Of a DNA stretch of 64,000 bases, positions 1-9,400 are shown piece by piece. This DNA comes from CAVVKW01 sp963761705 (GTDB lineage: Bacteria > Verrucomicrobiota > Verrucomicrobiia > Chthoniobacterales > JAATET01): positions 62,001 through 126,000 of the forward strand of contig CAVXHK010000004.1 in assembly GCA_963761705.1 (NCBI GenBank). Direction: 5' to 3'. The translations under genes and the position numbers were made by a program. Below the pieces are notes generated by a model that saw only the letters and a program-made list of their open reading frames with translations, did no database searches and was not told the origin of the DNA. Every line of letters starts with the position of its first letter. The stretch's first letter is position 1.

Positions 1-56
1 CCGATTTCTGGATTTGCATTGGTCAGGGGAATCCGATTGGATTCGCCCGCTTGCAA

Positions 57-812
57 ATGGCTGACTCCGACCCACTTTCCGCGTCGCCGCGCTACCGGCG
101 CATCGTCCTCAAAATCAGCGGCGAGGCCCTTCGTGAGATTGGCAGTGGGGACAGCATCTCGCCGCAGATCGTCCACAACGTCGCCAAGCAGATCGCCGAG
201 CTCCGGCAGCTCGGCGTCGAGGTCGCGGTCGTCGTGGGAGGTGGCAACATCTGGCGCGGCCTCGCGGCGAGCCACCGGGGGATGAATCGGACGACCGCCG
301 ACTACATGGGCATGCTGGCGACGGTGATCAACGGCATGGCGCTCATGAGCGGCCTCGAGGAGATCGGCGTGAGCGTGCGAGTGCAGACGGCGATCGAGAT
401 GAACAACGTCGCCGAGCCGTTCATCCTGCGGCGCGCCGTGAGGCACCTCGAGGTCGGGCACGTGGTGATCTTCGTCGCGGGGACGGGCAACCCATTTTTC
501 TCCACCGACACGACGGCGGCACTGCGGGCGAACGAGATCGGTGCCGGGGTGATCCTCAAGGCCACGAAAGTCGACGGGATCTACGACGCCGACCCGGTGA
601 AGAATCCGGACGCGAAGAAATTTGACCACATCACGTATTCCGACGCGCTGTCGCGGCGGTTGCAGGTGATGGACTCGACGGCATTCAGCCTTTGCATGGA
701 CAACCGGATGCCGATTATCGTCTTCGACATGGCCGAGAAGGGGAACATCCGCCGCGCCGTGATGGGCGAAAAGGTCGGCACGCTGGTCTCGGAATCACCG
801 GAAATAAGCTAA
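57..812 (+). CDS. pyrH: UMP kinase (uridylate kinase)
   Basis: Phosphorylates UMP to UDP with ATP in cytoplasmic pyrimidine nucleotide synthesis. The amino acid kinase fold is clear: an N-terminal RIVLKISGEAL stretch, the VVVGGGNIWRG glycine-rich loop, the segment MNRTTADYMGMLATVINGMAL typical of bacterial PyrH, and the nucleotide-binding part ATKVDGIYDADPVKNP. At about 251 residues it is slightly longer than usual because of a short N-terminal tail. I chose the ATG at 57; a TTG two codons earlier is also open. The gene ends one base before frr, the classic pyrH-frr pairing. Identification is secure; only the exact start is open. Confidence 0.97.
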   Translation: MADSDPLSASPRYRRIVLKISGEALREIGSGDSISPQIVHNVAKQIAELRQLGVEVAVVVGGGNIWRGLAASHRGMNRTTADYMGMLATVINGMALMSGLEEIGVSVRVQTAIEMNNVAEPFILRRAVRHLEVGHVVIFVAGTGNPFFSTDTTAALRANEIGAGVILKATKVDGIYDADPVKNPDAKKFDHITYSDALSRRLQVMDSTAFSLCMDNRMPIIVFDMAEKGNIRRAVMGEKVGTLVSESPEIS

Positions 813-813
813 A

Positions 814-1374
814 ATGGATACGGACGAAGTTTTATTGGAGACGGAAGAGTCGATGGAGAAAGCCATCGAGTTTATGGGACACGAGTTTGCGGCGATCCGC
901 ACGGGCAAGGCATCGCCGGGCCTCGTGGACAACCTCGACGTCGAGGCCTACGGGACCCCGATGAAAATGAAGCAGGTCGCGGTCATCTCGGCCCCAGAGC
1001 CGCGGATGCTCGTCGTGCAGCCCTTCGACCAGACGACGATCAAGGACATCGCGCGGGCGATCCACGAGTCGCGGCTGGGGATCAATCCGGTTGTCGACGG
1101 GAAGATTATCCGGATCCCGTTTCCGGAGTTGACCGAAGAGCGTCGCAAGGAATTGGTCAAAATGCTCAAGGGCATCGCCGAGGAGACCCGGGTGCGGATC
1201 CGGTCGTGTCGGCGGGATTCAATGGAGAAGGTGAAGAAAGGGCAGAAGGCGGCGGAGATTTCCGAGGACCAGATGCTCACGGCGGAGGACGAGATCCAGA
1301 AGCTGACCGATCGGTTTAACAAAAAGATCGAGGAGCAGTTTGCCGCGAAGGAAGTGGAGATCATGAAAGTATGA
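814..1374 (+). CDS. frr: Ribosome recycling factor
   Basis: Acts with EF-G to split the post-termination ribosome. The 186-residue length is typical, as are the N-terminal MEKAIEFMGHEFAAIRTGKASPGLVDNL region, the central VVQPFDQTTIKDIARAI segment and the RIPFPELTEERRKELVK motif. One deviation is visible: the usual RNIRRDAN motif reads RIRSCRRDSMEK here, so the loop is altered and carries a cysteine. The gene starts one base after the pyrH stop and its stop overlaps the start of the next gene by four bases (ATGA), so the three are probably co-transcribed. Confidence 0.96.
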   Translation: MDTDEVLLETEESMEKAIEFMGHEFAAIRTGKASPGLVDNLDVEAYGTPMKMKQVAVISAPEPRMLVVQPFDQTTIKDIARAIHESRLGINPVVDGKIIRIPFPELTEERRKELVKMLKGIAEETRVRIRSCRRDSMEKVKKGQKAAEISEDQMLTAEDEIQKLTDRFNKKIEEQFAAKEVEIMKV

Positions 1375-1862
1375 AGGCGCGGACCTGGTTGATCATTGGG
1401 GCGCTCGTTCTTTCGCTGGTTGGCGGGGCCGCCTGGGCGAGAGTCGTGCGACCCGCTCCGGATTTTTCGTGGGCCACGTCCGCAGGTGCAGCGAAGTCTC
1501 TCAAGTCGCTGGAGGGGCAGCCGGTGGTGCTGCTGATTGCGCCGTCGCCGAGGAATCGGAAATTCCGGAAGCAGCTCAAAGAATTGGAGTCGGACTACCA
1601 GCGGTTGGCCTCGAAGGGTCTTGTCTGTTTCGCCGCGTTCACGGAAGAGGGCGGCGCCGTGGGATCGAACATTCCGTTTGTCGTCGTGGCGGACGGGCCG
1701 CGCGTGGGTTTTCTCTACGAGATCCCGACCGGTTTCGCGACGGCGATCATCGGTCCCGACGGGAACCTCGATTATCTGACCGACAACGTTGTCGACGCGC
1801 AACGCGTGATCGACGTGATGAATAACAACGCGTCCCGGCAGGAATATCTGCGAAAGGAGTAG
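1371..1862 (+). CDS. Small exported thioredoxin-fold-like protein, function unknown
   Basis: A 163-residue protein with an N-terminal hydrophobic segment (about residues 5-23, ending in AWA) that looks like a signal peptide or membrane anchor. The rest resembles a DUF4174/AhpC-like thioredoxin-fold shell: a PAPDFSW start, a strand VVLLIAPSPRNRKFRKQL followed by a helix, and a late IIGPDGNLDYL strand. No CxxC pair is present, so a redox role is doubtful. It overlaps frr by four bases and is probably translated with it. Residues around 104-112 (VVVADGPRV) form another clear strand. I do not recognise a specific family; the fold assignment is an inference from pattern alone. Confidence 0.7.
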   Translation: MKARTWLIIGALVLSLVGGAAWARVVRPAPDFSWATSAGAAKSLKSLEGQPVVLLIAPSPRNRKFRKQLKELESDYQRLASKGLVCFAAFTEEGGAVGSNIPFVVVADGPRVGFLYEIPTGFATAIIGPDGNLDYLTDNVVDAQRVIDVMNNNASRQEYLRKE

Positions 1863-1875
1863 CGGTCGGAGCTGC

Positions 1876-1975
1876 GGGTTGGCTCGGATGCGGTGATGGA
1901 CATCGTAGGTCTCTTGCTCAGGGGGGGCGGGTTGCGGGTGCTTTCCAGTGGGGTGCTGCACGTCGGCGATGTCTA
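1876..1975 (+). pseudogene. Possible remnant of a MOSC-domain (molybdenum cofactor) gene
   Basis: In one frame this stretch reads ELRVGSDAVMDIVGLL and then GLRVLSSGVLHVGDV before a TAA stop. The last part resembles the C-terminal strand pair of MOSC-domain proteins (ARVLRGGxVRVGD). There is no start codon context and no upstream body of the gene. It sits directly before a broken mobA-like gene, which makes a decayed molybdenum-cofactor cluster plausible. The match is short, so this is a tentative call. Confidence 0.3.
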
Positions 1976-2230
1976 ACCGCTCGCGGGCAGAGGGACGTGG
2001 GGTCGCGGCTCTGTTGAGGGTTGGCGGGCGATCCACTCGCATGGGTCGCGACAAGGCGGTGCTCGATTGGAATGGCACGCCTAGGTGGCGGCACCAACTC
2101 GAGACTCTGCGTAGCGTTGCGCCGGCGGAGGTGCTTCTCTCGATCGGTCGGCGCGCCGGCTTCGACACCGACGGTGAAGCGGTAACCGACGACCCGACGG
2201 GGGCCGGCCAGTGGCGGGGACCTAGCTGGG
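1968..2230 (+). pseudogene. Truncated mobA-like molybdenum cofactor nucleotidyltransferase
   Basis: The reading frame opens with a GG-rich nucleotidyltransferase start: LLRVGGRSTRMGRDKAVLDWNGTPRWRHQLETL. This matches the LAGGxSxRMGxDKA signature that binds the nucleotide in MobA. It continues to a VTDDPTGAGQWRGP segment, close to the conserved D..PGxGPLAG stretch, after which similarity ends. The frame stays open to 2517 but that tail has no family character. A complete enzyme would need about 100 further residues. The first glycine of the signature is replaced (RVGG). The break lies close to the tRNA fragment and integrase, so an integration or deletion event probably removed the 3' part. 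Confidence 0.6.
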
Positions 2231-2499
2231 CGGCGCCAACGCCTTCAGCAATCTCAATACTCTCGGCGACTTTCCGGAGTAGGGTTTCGCGGTCCAGAAA
2301 CGTTGGATCGGACCGTCTGTTGCACTTCACGTGTGGGAGGGTTCGGTCCTCCAAGGGTCTGCGGCACGGAGAACCACGAAGCGTCGATTTTTCATGCTGG
2401 GGGATCAGTCAAACCAGCCCGCGGATGATCGTCATTCCTGCGGAAAGTCGAAAACATCTGGCTCGCACGGACATCCATTGGCGCACCCCGAAATCTAAT

Positions 2500-2707
2500 T
2501 TTAGCACAGAAGACTAGGGGAAGCCCCGAAACCCCGCATCCATCTCGGGCTGGCGGGATTCGAACCCACGACCTCCTGAACCCCATTCAGAATGCCGTAA
2601 GTTGTAAACTATTCAGAGATAGTGGAATGAAATTGGAGGGAGTTCTGGTGGAAATCGATGAATGCCCTTCGTTACGGGCTTGATTTAGCACAGGTGTGCT
2701 AGCACAG
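2500..2707. promoter_or_regulatory. TAGCACAG repeats around the tRNA fragment (putative recombinase arm sites)
   Basis: TTTAGCACAG occurs at 2500-2509 and again at 2684-2693, and TAGCACAG follows at 2700-2707. The second copy is also half of a perfect inverted repeat, TAGCAC-AGGT-GTGCTA (2686-2701), which covers the GTG start of the integrase gene. Copies on both sides of the tRNA-derived core resemble the arm-type sites of a phage attP region, or an operator for integrase autoregulation. Function is inferred from position only. Confidence 0.4.
2546..2585 (-). repeat. 3' half of a tRNA-Pro(UGG) gene: candidate attachment site
   Basis: Read on the minus strand, this 40-base block gives TGGGG, the stem half TCAGG, the variable loop AGGTC, a T arm GTGGG-TTCGAAT-CCCGC with one G-T pair, the acceptor strand CAGCCCG and discriminator A, with no encoded CCA. 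This equals tRNA positions 34-73 with anticodon UGG, and the G72 implies the C1 typical of tRNA-Pro. The 5' half (D arm and acceptor) is missing, and similarity stops inside the anticodon loop. Tyrosine recombinases often cross over there, and one is encoded 110 bases away. I could not find the intact gene in the window. Confidence 0.7.
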
Positions 2708-4102
2708 TATGGCGTGCGCAAAAATCGGCTCAAATCTGCGGAGGGGATCTTTCTCCGTGGGGGCACGTGGTGGGTTCGATTCTCGTATGGTGGAAAACAG
2801 ATCCGGAAGAGTCTCGAGACATCTGACGAAAGTCGGGCAATCGAAAGGGCGGCTGAGGTCAGGGAACAATATGGTCGTCGAGTTGGCCACAGTGACGGCT
2901 GGGAGAAATCAATTGCTCGATATCTGCTGGACAAGCAGCGCCCGCAGCGGCCTCCGGGGTTCAAAGGAGCGTGGCGAACTTTCAGGCCGAAGACGGCAGC
3001 GTCCGTGGGATACGTGTTGCGACCGTTCGCAAAGTGGACCGGGACGCGGTCCCCTGGGGAAGTGACCATCAGTCAACTGGAACGATATTTTGCTCTTCAC
3101 AGCAAACGGTCGAAAGCCGGCGGGAAAACGATCATCGCGACGATTCAGGCTTTTTTAACGCATCTCGGCTGTTCACCCGGGAAGATTCAGCTCCCGGCCA
3201 CTCGTGAATTGGAATCGCGGAAGCTGGTCTATTCGGTGTCGGAATCAAGCGAGTTCGTTCGCGGCACTGAGAACTTCGTTCGGCTTGGACGCGCCAGCGC
3301 CGGAGCGTGCCGTTCCGAGCGCTCTCTTGCGATCGAGGAGGATCTCAATCTGAAGACACGATTCGTTCTGATGTGTGGCTTTTGGGCTGGATTGAGGTCG
3401 AATGAAATCCGCCACGCGAAACCGAGCTGGTTCCGACTGGATCGCGGTATCCTCCGCGTCCCGGCCAAAGAGGGGGATTTTCAGTCGAAGGATGCTGAGA
3501 GCCGCGAAATCCCGCTTTCGGCGGAATTTGTCGCATTTCTCCGAGGATACCTGAAAGACAAGCCGAACACGGAATTTATCCTGAAGAGCGGAAAAAGCCG
3601 GAAATCCCGGGACGGAACCTACGACTTCAAGAAGCCGCTCGGTGACTACATGGCTGGAATCGGGCATCCCGAGTTCTATCCTCACGCGATGCGTCATTCC
3701 TGGATCACGGAGCTGGTCAATAGCGGAAATCACACGCTCCAAGAGGTTTCAGCGTGGAGCGGTGATAATCTCGAAACGATCGAGAAAAACTATTGGAAGA
3801 AGCGGGTAGTGGCCGGGTCGATTGACGCGACGTTGCGTGGGGAGCGAACGCAAGCGAAGCAATCTCAGCAAATCGAAGACATGGTCGGAAAACTCGGTGA
3901 GCTGCTGGCCGCCAGCAATGGTGAAAAGCAGGCACGGGTTGTGAGAAAGCTCAACGAATTGATGAAAGCGAACGGGATCAAGTTGGACGAGGTGTTGACG
4001 AAGACGGGCAAGCGCCCCAACGCAGTTTCGACGGATGTCGCAGCGGCGGTGTGGAAAAAAGCCAAAGGAAAGATCGATGCTGACGCGAGGCACGCACCAT
4101 GA
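2696..4102 (+). CDS. Tyrosine recombinase / integrase
   Basis: Site-specific DNA recombinase of 468 residues. The N-terminal 60 residues form a beta-rich DNA-binding part (GIFLRGGTWWVRFSYGGK), followed by a core-binding helical domain (about 80-165) and the catalytic domain. Catalytic residues are visible: Arg234 in AGLRSNEI, His330 and Arg333 in PHAMRHSW, Trp354 in the place of the second His, and Tyr366 in IEKNYWKK. A Lys/Glu-rich tail of about 90 residues extends beyond the usual end. GTG at 2696 is the only reasonable start after an in-frame stop at 2681. It lies beside a tRNA-Pro fragment and upstream of an AAA+ gene, which suggests a genomic-island integrase. The coding sequence looks less G+C rich than the surrounding genes. 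Confidence 0.93.
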   Translation: MLAQYGVRKNRLKSAEGIFLRGGTWWVRFSYGGKQIRKSLETSDESRAIERAAEVREQYGRRVGHSDGWEKSIARYLLDKQRPQRPPGFKGAWRTFRPKTAASVGYVLRPFAKWTGTRSPGEVTISQLERYFALHSKRSKAGGKTIIATIQAFLTHLGCSPGKIQLPATRELESRKLVYSVSESSEFVRGTENFVRLGRASAGACRSERSLAIEEDLNLKTRFVLMCGFWAGLRSNEIRHAKPSWFRLDRGILRVPAKEGDFQSKDAESREIPLSAEFVAFLRGYLKDKPNTEFILKSGKSRKSRDGTYDFKKPLGDYMAGIGHPEFYPHAMRHSWITELVNSGNHTLQEVSAWSGDNLETIEKNYWKKRVVAGSIDATLRGERTQAKQSQQIEDMVGKLGELLAASNGEKQARVVRKLNELMKANGIKLDEVLTKTGKRPNAVSTDVAAAVWKKAKGKIDADARHAP

Positions 4103-4327
4103 TTTGCCTCGTTGAGGCGTGGATCCGTTCAGTGCGTTCAAGAACGAGCTGGCCGATAGACCGGTAGGCGGCATCGATGCGCGCACGAGAATCCGGGGGG
4201 CGATTCCAGCAATGAAACGACAGGCGGTGATTCTTTGATAAAGATCATTCAAGAATGTTCCGGCGGGCATCGTGAACGAAGGCGGCGAAACGAGATCTCC
4301 TCACGGCACTCTCAGTATCTTCGAAAC

Positions 4328-5641
4328 ATGAAGAATGTTCAAAAATTCCCTTGGCTCCGACTGATCAATATCAATCAACAATTTTCCAGTGACTTCATCA
4401 TCGCCATCGGAACTTGGGGGCGATCACTGGAGATTTTCCTGGAGAGGAATCGAGCTACGCCGCCCTGTCGAGAGTGGATCTCCAACGCCGATCTCGAGGC
4501 ATGGACAGGCAGCGGATTGCGTTGTCATGCTTTGGATGCATGCCGCTATCTTCCAAACGGCGAGATCGGTCCGGCCCTCAAATGTATCGCGCGAGCAGCG
4601 GCTTCACTAAGAGCGCGCGGCGAGATCCTCCGCGTTACGGCTGACCTCGAGGCATTTGGAGTTGATCTTCAATTGATGCTACATTGGATCGCCACGCCCT
4701 CAGGTGAGAGCCCGGCGTATGGCCACTTCCTCGAATGGCGGGCGTGGGAGGGCAAGGCAGCGTATGTGGATTCCACCGTGCTCGAACCGGAAATCCAAGC
4801 GCCCGAGCCATGTAGTGATCCCAAGTCGCTTTTCATGGGCGGCACGCAGTCGCAAAAGCACGCCATGCGGAAAGTGGGAGAACTCATTCGCGTCAAGCGG
4901 GCCGGCTTCAAGTTTGGTGGGATCACTCCCCGGAGCAACTCACTTCTCGTCGGATTGAGTGGAAGTGGGAAAACTTGGGTCTGCGGGACGGTTGCGAAAA
5001 TGGCATCCCTACCGTTCTTCACTGCGACCGTTGGCAGCTGGCTGATCAGTGGCGGACGATCCGACCTCCCGACCTGTGAATCACTCCGTCGCCATCTATC
5101 TGGAAGCGGGGCATCGCTGATCATGATTGATGAAGTGGACAAGCTGCATGCAGATCGCTCCGACAACGCTAACTACTTGGCGTTTGTTTGGGATGAGATC
5201 ATGGCTTTGCTGGACGGGCGGGTGGATGCTTGGCCGAATTGGAGCGACCTCGAGATTTCAGCTCTAAAGCAGTCTCACTTCGTGGCCGCTGGTGCTTTTC
5301 AGGATCTCTATCGAGCCGAGTTGGGCCGCGAGAAAGTCCTCGTGGAAGAGGAAATTAGCGCTCTTGAACCAATCACCTTCGACAGAATTGTTTCCGCTGG
5401 GTGGTTGCCCGACGAGCTGGTTAATAGGCTCGGGAGCATCATCGAGATTCGTCAGCCCGAGGCTGCGGAAATCAAAGAACGCTTGAGCGTGATTGAAATG
5501 GATGCCGATATGATCTGCGATGATGAGGAGCGCGAGAATGTTGCACACGCAATAGCCACGAGCGTGACGGGGATGCGGGGGCTGGAAAACTACGCGCTCG
5601 AACTAGCGATCCGGAAGCTAAAGCGAGATCGTAAGTCGTAA
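4328..5641 (+). CDS. ClpX-like AAA+ ATPase of the integration module
   Basis: A 437-residue protein from the ATG at 4328; a TTG at 4235 in the same frame would add 31 basic residues. The AAA+ core has Walker A (GLSGSGKT), Walker B (LIMIDEVDK), a sensor-1 segment (SHFVAAGAFQDLYR), an arginine-finger box (LPDELVNRLGSI) and sensor 2 (GMRGLENYALELAI). This arrangement is closest to ClpX/HslU-type unfoldases. The N-terminal 200 residues are not a ClpX zinc domain and I do not recognise them. It follows the integrase by about 225 bases on the same strand and shares its less G+C-rich composition, so both likely arrived together. Its substrate cannot be told from sequence. Confidence 0.75.
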   Translation: MKNVQKFPWLRLININQQFSSDFIIAIGTWGRSLEIFLERNRATPPCREWISNADLEAWTGSGLRCHALDACRYLPNGEIGPALKCIARAAASLRARGEILRVTADLEAFGVDLQLMLHWIATPSGESPAYGHFLEWRAWEGKAAYVDSTVLEPEIQAPEPCSDPKSLFMGGTQSQKHAMRKVGELIRVKRAGFKFGGITPRSNSLLVGLSGSGKTWVCGTVAKMASLPFFTATVGSWLISGGRSDLPTCESLRRHLSGSGASLIMIDEVDKLHADRSDNANYLAFVWDEIMALLDGRVDAWPNWSDLEISALKQSHFVAAGAFQDLYRAELGREKVLVEEEISALEPITFDRIVSAGWLPDELVNRLGSIIEIRQPEAAEIKERLSVIEMDADMICDDEERENVAHAIATSVTGMRGLENYALELAIRKLKRDRKS

Positions 5642-5939
5642 ACTGTAGCGAGCTTGGTGGTCTGCGCGCGGGAGTATCTTATCCTTGAAATTTCCCTTAC
5701 GTCAGACCGAATCTGATCTTCTGATCCACGAGCGACAGGGAGGAATCTCCGAATCAGACTTCGAAAGAATGAAATGGGTGATGGTCTTCATTTTCCGCGC
5801 CGTTCAGATGTGGGCAGGCAAAGAATTTGGATTAAGATCGTCTCTCGGAAGCTGAGGGCTCGTTTGGTCAGTTAGCAATTATTCAAGTTGAATCTTCGTG
5901 TCTTTGGTGACAGGCGCGATCTCGATCCATCCATCGATT
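5642..5939. other. Non-coding right flank of the integration module
   Basis: About 300 bases with no convincing gene and an AT-richer composition. It begins right after the ATPase with gtaagtcgtaaactgtag (5632-5649), which is close to gtaagttgtaaactattc beside the tRNA fragment (2596-2613). This imperfect direct repeat may mark the two ends of the module. No tRNA, terminator or promoter could be supported. Confidence 0.4.
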
Positions 5940-6341
5940 TTGAGGTCATGGGGCGAGGTGCTGGGTGTCTCGACGGTGCTGGGCATCGCGGGCGTGGCCG
6001 CGTCTTTCGGCCTCTTCTATCTCGGCGAGAAGGTCTTTCACCTCGACCGCGAAACGATCCAGACACTTATCTACCTCAAGCTCTCCGTCGCGGGACACCT
6101 CACGATTTTCGTTACGCGCACGCGCGGGCCGTTCTGGTCGATCCGTCCTGCGCCCGTGCTGCTCGCCGCCGTCGTCGGCACCCAGATTGTCGCGACGTTC
6201 ATCGCGGTCTTCGGCGTCTTCATGACGCCCATCGGATGGGGCTGGGCGTTCCTCGTGTGGGGTTACGCGCTGGCCTGGTTTCTCGTGAACGACCGTATCA
6301 AGCTCGCCGCCTATCGGGTTCTCGAGTCCAAGGAATTGTGA
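5940..6341 (+). pseudogene. C-terminal fragment of a P-type H+-ATPase
   Basis: The last about 130 residues match the membrane end of plasma-membrane-type (P3) proton ATPases: EVLG..TVLGIAGVAASFGLFYLGE, FHLDRETIQTLIYLKLSVAGHL, a central TQIVATFIAVFGVFMTPIGW and the final WGYALAWFLVNDRIKL. Four hydrophobic segments are visible. All of the actuator, phosphorylation (DKTGT) and nucleotide-binding parts are absent, and similarity begins abruptly near 5940, so the gene is a 3' remnant cut by the event that brought in the integrase module. A GTG at 5898 could still start a short reading frame, but a functional pump is excluded. Confidence 0.85.
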
Positions 6342-6491
6342 AGCACCCAAGGAAGTCCAAGTGGTCCGGTGATCGGTCGCTGAATCGCAGGTCTATCCCA
6401 ACTCGAGCTTCCCCGAGAACGGCTCCCATAGACGTCCTTGGCATCGGCGCGGGTCGCCGCCCTTGCCCATGGTGCGCATCAATCCCAGTGG

Positions 6492-9400
6492 CTATTCCAA
6501 GTTCTGCATGTCGATCTCGTGCTCGGAGAGAAGGCGATCCTTTTGGGCCTGCTCGCACTCGGCAATCCAGCAATAGAACGGATACAGGACCTGGTCTTCC
6601 GAGTGAGTGGTCGCGCTCTTGATGGCCTCGGCTTGCACGTAGTCGGATTCGGGGTCTCTTTTTCCGTTGGTCCATCCCCAGGATTGCGGTCCGGTGGCGA
6701 GATAGAGGGCGGAACGGAGATCGAGACGACCGTCCTGGTCGCCGACCTGCTCGGCGCGGGTGAGGAACCGCCGCGTGAGATGGGGGTTTCGAAAAACAAA
6801 GAGCGAGCCGTCGAATTTGATGAGCTTCGTGAGTGAGCGGAGAGTCTCGATGTCAGCAGCGGCGTCGATCTTTTGCTCGAGACGGGGAAGGAGCCAAGTG
6901 GCATCGTCGGTGCCGAAACAAGCGAAGAGTCGCCGCCAAACCCGCGAGTGGGAATCCCCCGAAGTGGAGTGGTGCCAGATGTCCTCGCGGAGGGTTTCGA
7001 ACTCCGGATGCTGCTTCATGGACGAAACGTCGAGATGGATCTCGTCCATGAACGGGAGGGCACGGAAACCCTCGGGAGCGGTCGACGAAATCTCCAGTTC
7101 CAATCGCGCTCGCAGAAAGCGGAGGGTTTCGAAAGCATGGACCCGACTGAGCAGCTCCCCGGCCTCCGGCCTGAGGTCGAGTTCGAACTGCCGGGCGTGG
7201 AGGAATTTCGCGAGGAGGGCGCGGATGCATTCACCAGGGGGCGCGGGGTCGGCGCAGAGCTGCGGCAGGGTGTCCAGGACGAGAGGGAGGGCTTCGTCGG
7301 GATACCGCTCGAAGGGGAGCCGGGAGACGATTTCCCAGCGCAGGTCGAGGTCGGCTGGACGGTCAATCTCGATCAGGCGCAAGAAGGTCGAGATTTCGGA
7401 CAGCCCGGCGCGGGCGGCGATCTCGAAGACGAGGTCTCGTTGACCTTCGGTCGGTGGGGAAGCGGGATCGCGCTGTCCGATCAGCGAGCCGATGGCGGCG
7501 CACGATGCGGCGGAATCGGGTCGGAGTGCTGCCGCCGTTTGCAGGGCCAGAGCGGTCGCGTCCTGTGGTGTGGCGGGCGGGAGTAGACAGGGCCAGAATC
7601 GAGTGAGCGGGTGATCCGGGAGAGTCTCGATGATCCGGCTGGCGAGGTTGTGAGCGAGGCCGGGGTGGCGGCTCGCGATGTGGCCGAAGAAATGGCCGGG
7701 GAGCGGGTGAAATCCTCCTTCACGCAGATGCTCATCGGTGAGGCGAAACGCGGTGAGGAGATCGTCCGGCGCGGGATGACTGGTGAGAAATTCTTCGAAG
7801 AACTGATCGCGGATCGCCGCCCAGTTCTCGCGGCAAGCTTGACGGGACTCTTTCGTCGGCGGGAGTCCATCCTCGTCATCCGACTCGAAGGTTCCTTCCG
7901 ACAGAAGGGCGCGGGTGAAGCGAAGCGCGGGATCGTCCGGGATGCTCGCGGCCAGGGCGGAACAGGCTGCTTGAAATTTTGAATCTTCTTCGAAGGACGC
8001 GACGCGCCGGAGAAAAAGGTGAACGGAGTAGCGGAGCGCGGGTTCGGGATGCCGCTCGATGGCGGTGCGAAACAGGTCGAGCGCCGCGAGGCGCTCCGAC
8101 CGCCACCGTCGGCGGAACGCGTCCGCGTCGGTGATCCATTGCTGGGATTTCGGAATGCGGCGGATGGCGGTCTGCGCGACGTCGAGTGCCGCCAGAGCAG
8201 CCTTCCACGATCCGTGCTCGATGATCTGCCGCAGAATGGCGCGGGCGTCGGCGCGGATGGTTTGCGTCGCGGGCAGGTCGACGGGTTGTTCCCAATATGA
8301 GAAGGAGGTTCCTTTCTGTTCGCGGAATTCCACAAATCGAGCGAAGGCACCACCCAGCATGAGGGCGAGCGCACGACGATGATCCTCGATGATCGCCAAG
8401 TTGCCCTCCTCGCCGAGTTTCTGCTTCAACCAACGCAGCGCCTCGTGGGTGACGTCGACGGATTTGTCCGCCTGAAGTTTGATCACCTCGGCGATCGCGC
8501 TCCAACCGGGTGCTTCGGTGTGCAATGTGTGCTTCGTCGGAGATCGCGCGCTGACCTCCCAGAGGCGACCCAAAGCGGCCTGGCGGTGGGTGGAATGGTA
8601 AAGTGCGATCGGATGGAGCAGCCCGGGCAGCTTGCCGAGGACGTGCTGGTGCGTGTCGAACTCCTCGGGAAAGGGGAGAAATCTGGGCGTCTCCGGCTCG
8701 GGCGGAGGTGCTTCGTCAAGGCGCAGGGCGAGGTCGGCGAGAGCGATGGTTTGTTCGGGAAGGAAGACGCCGAAGCGATCCCAGTGGTCGATTTGCCTGG
8801 CTCGGTCGGGAAAGCTGGATCGCTCGAATCGCCGGAACTCTTCCTCGACGAGCGGCTCGAAAAACGACTTGGCGTCCCGACCGTCTCCGACGGCGATCCA
8901 GGCGGTCTCCGCGACGTTGCGCAGGATGGCCGAGTTGCTTGCGGGGAAGGTCTCTCGCACGCGGCGGACGAGTGAAAGGTTTCGCCCGGACGGATCGAAG
9001 CAAGTGTGGTAGGCGAGAAAATCGGCGAAGAGATCGGGCGTGATGCGGAGGGCCGCCTCGTCGGCTCCCAGCAGGCCGATGGTCGTGAGGCTGCGGATGC
9101 GATCTTCGGCGTCGATGGCCGGGATCCCGAGGCAGTGGCCGATGGAGTCGAAGAATTTTGCGTCGGACACGACCGGGGCAACGAGGGCGATCACGCGAAG
9201 GATGCGGGCGTCGATCTTCCGCTGGTCGGGATCGGTGTCCCGAAAATTTTCCTCCTCGAAGGCGGCGAAAACCAGCCGCTGAAGCTCCGCGTGGCTGGTC
9301 CATTGGGACCATTGGAGCTGTCCTCGAGCCAACAGGTCGCCGGCCAGGACGGTGAGGAAGGGCGAGTCTCCGGTCAGTTCCGTGAGATCGCGGGCGCGGG

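Noticed and set aside
948..2354. Long minus-strand open frame opposite frr and the next gene
   Set aside because: It is antisense to two secure genes and has the Arg/Pro-rich composition of a codon-bias shadow.
2546..2600. A complete tRNA-Pro gene
   Set aside because: No D arm or 5' acceptor strand could be found on the minus strand up to 2700; only positions 34-73 are present.
5642..5940. Second copy of the tRNA fragment at the right end of the module
   Set aside because: Searched for the T-arm sequence ggattcgaacc on both strands in this flank; not found.
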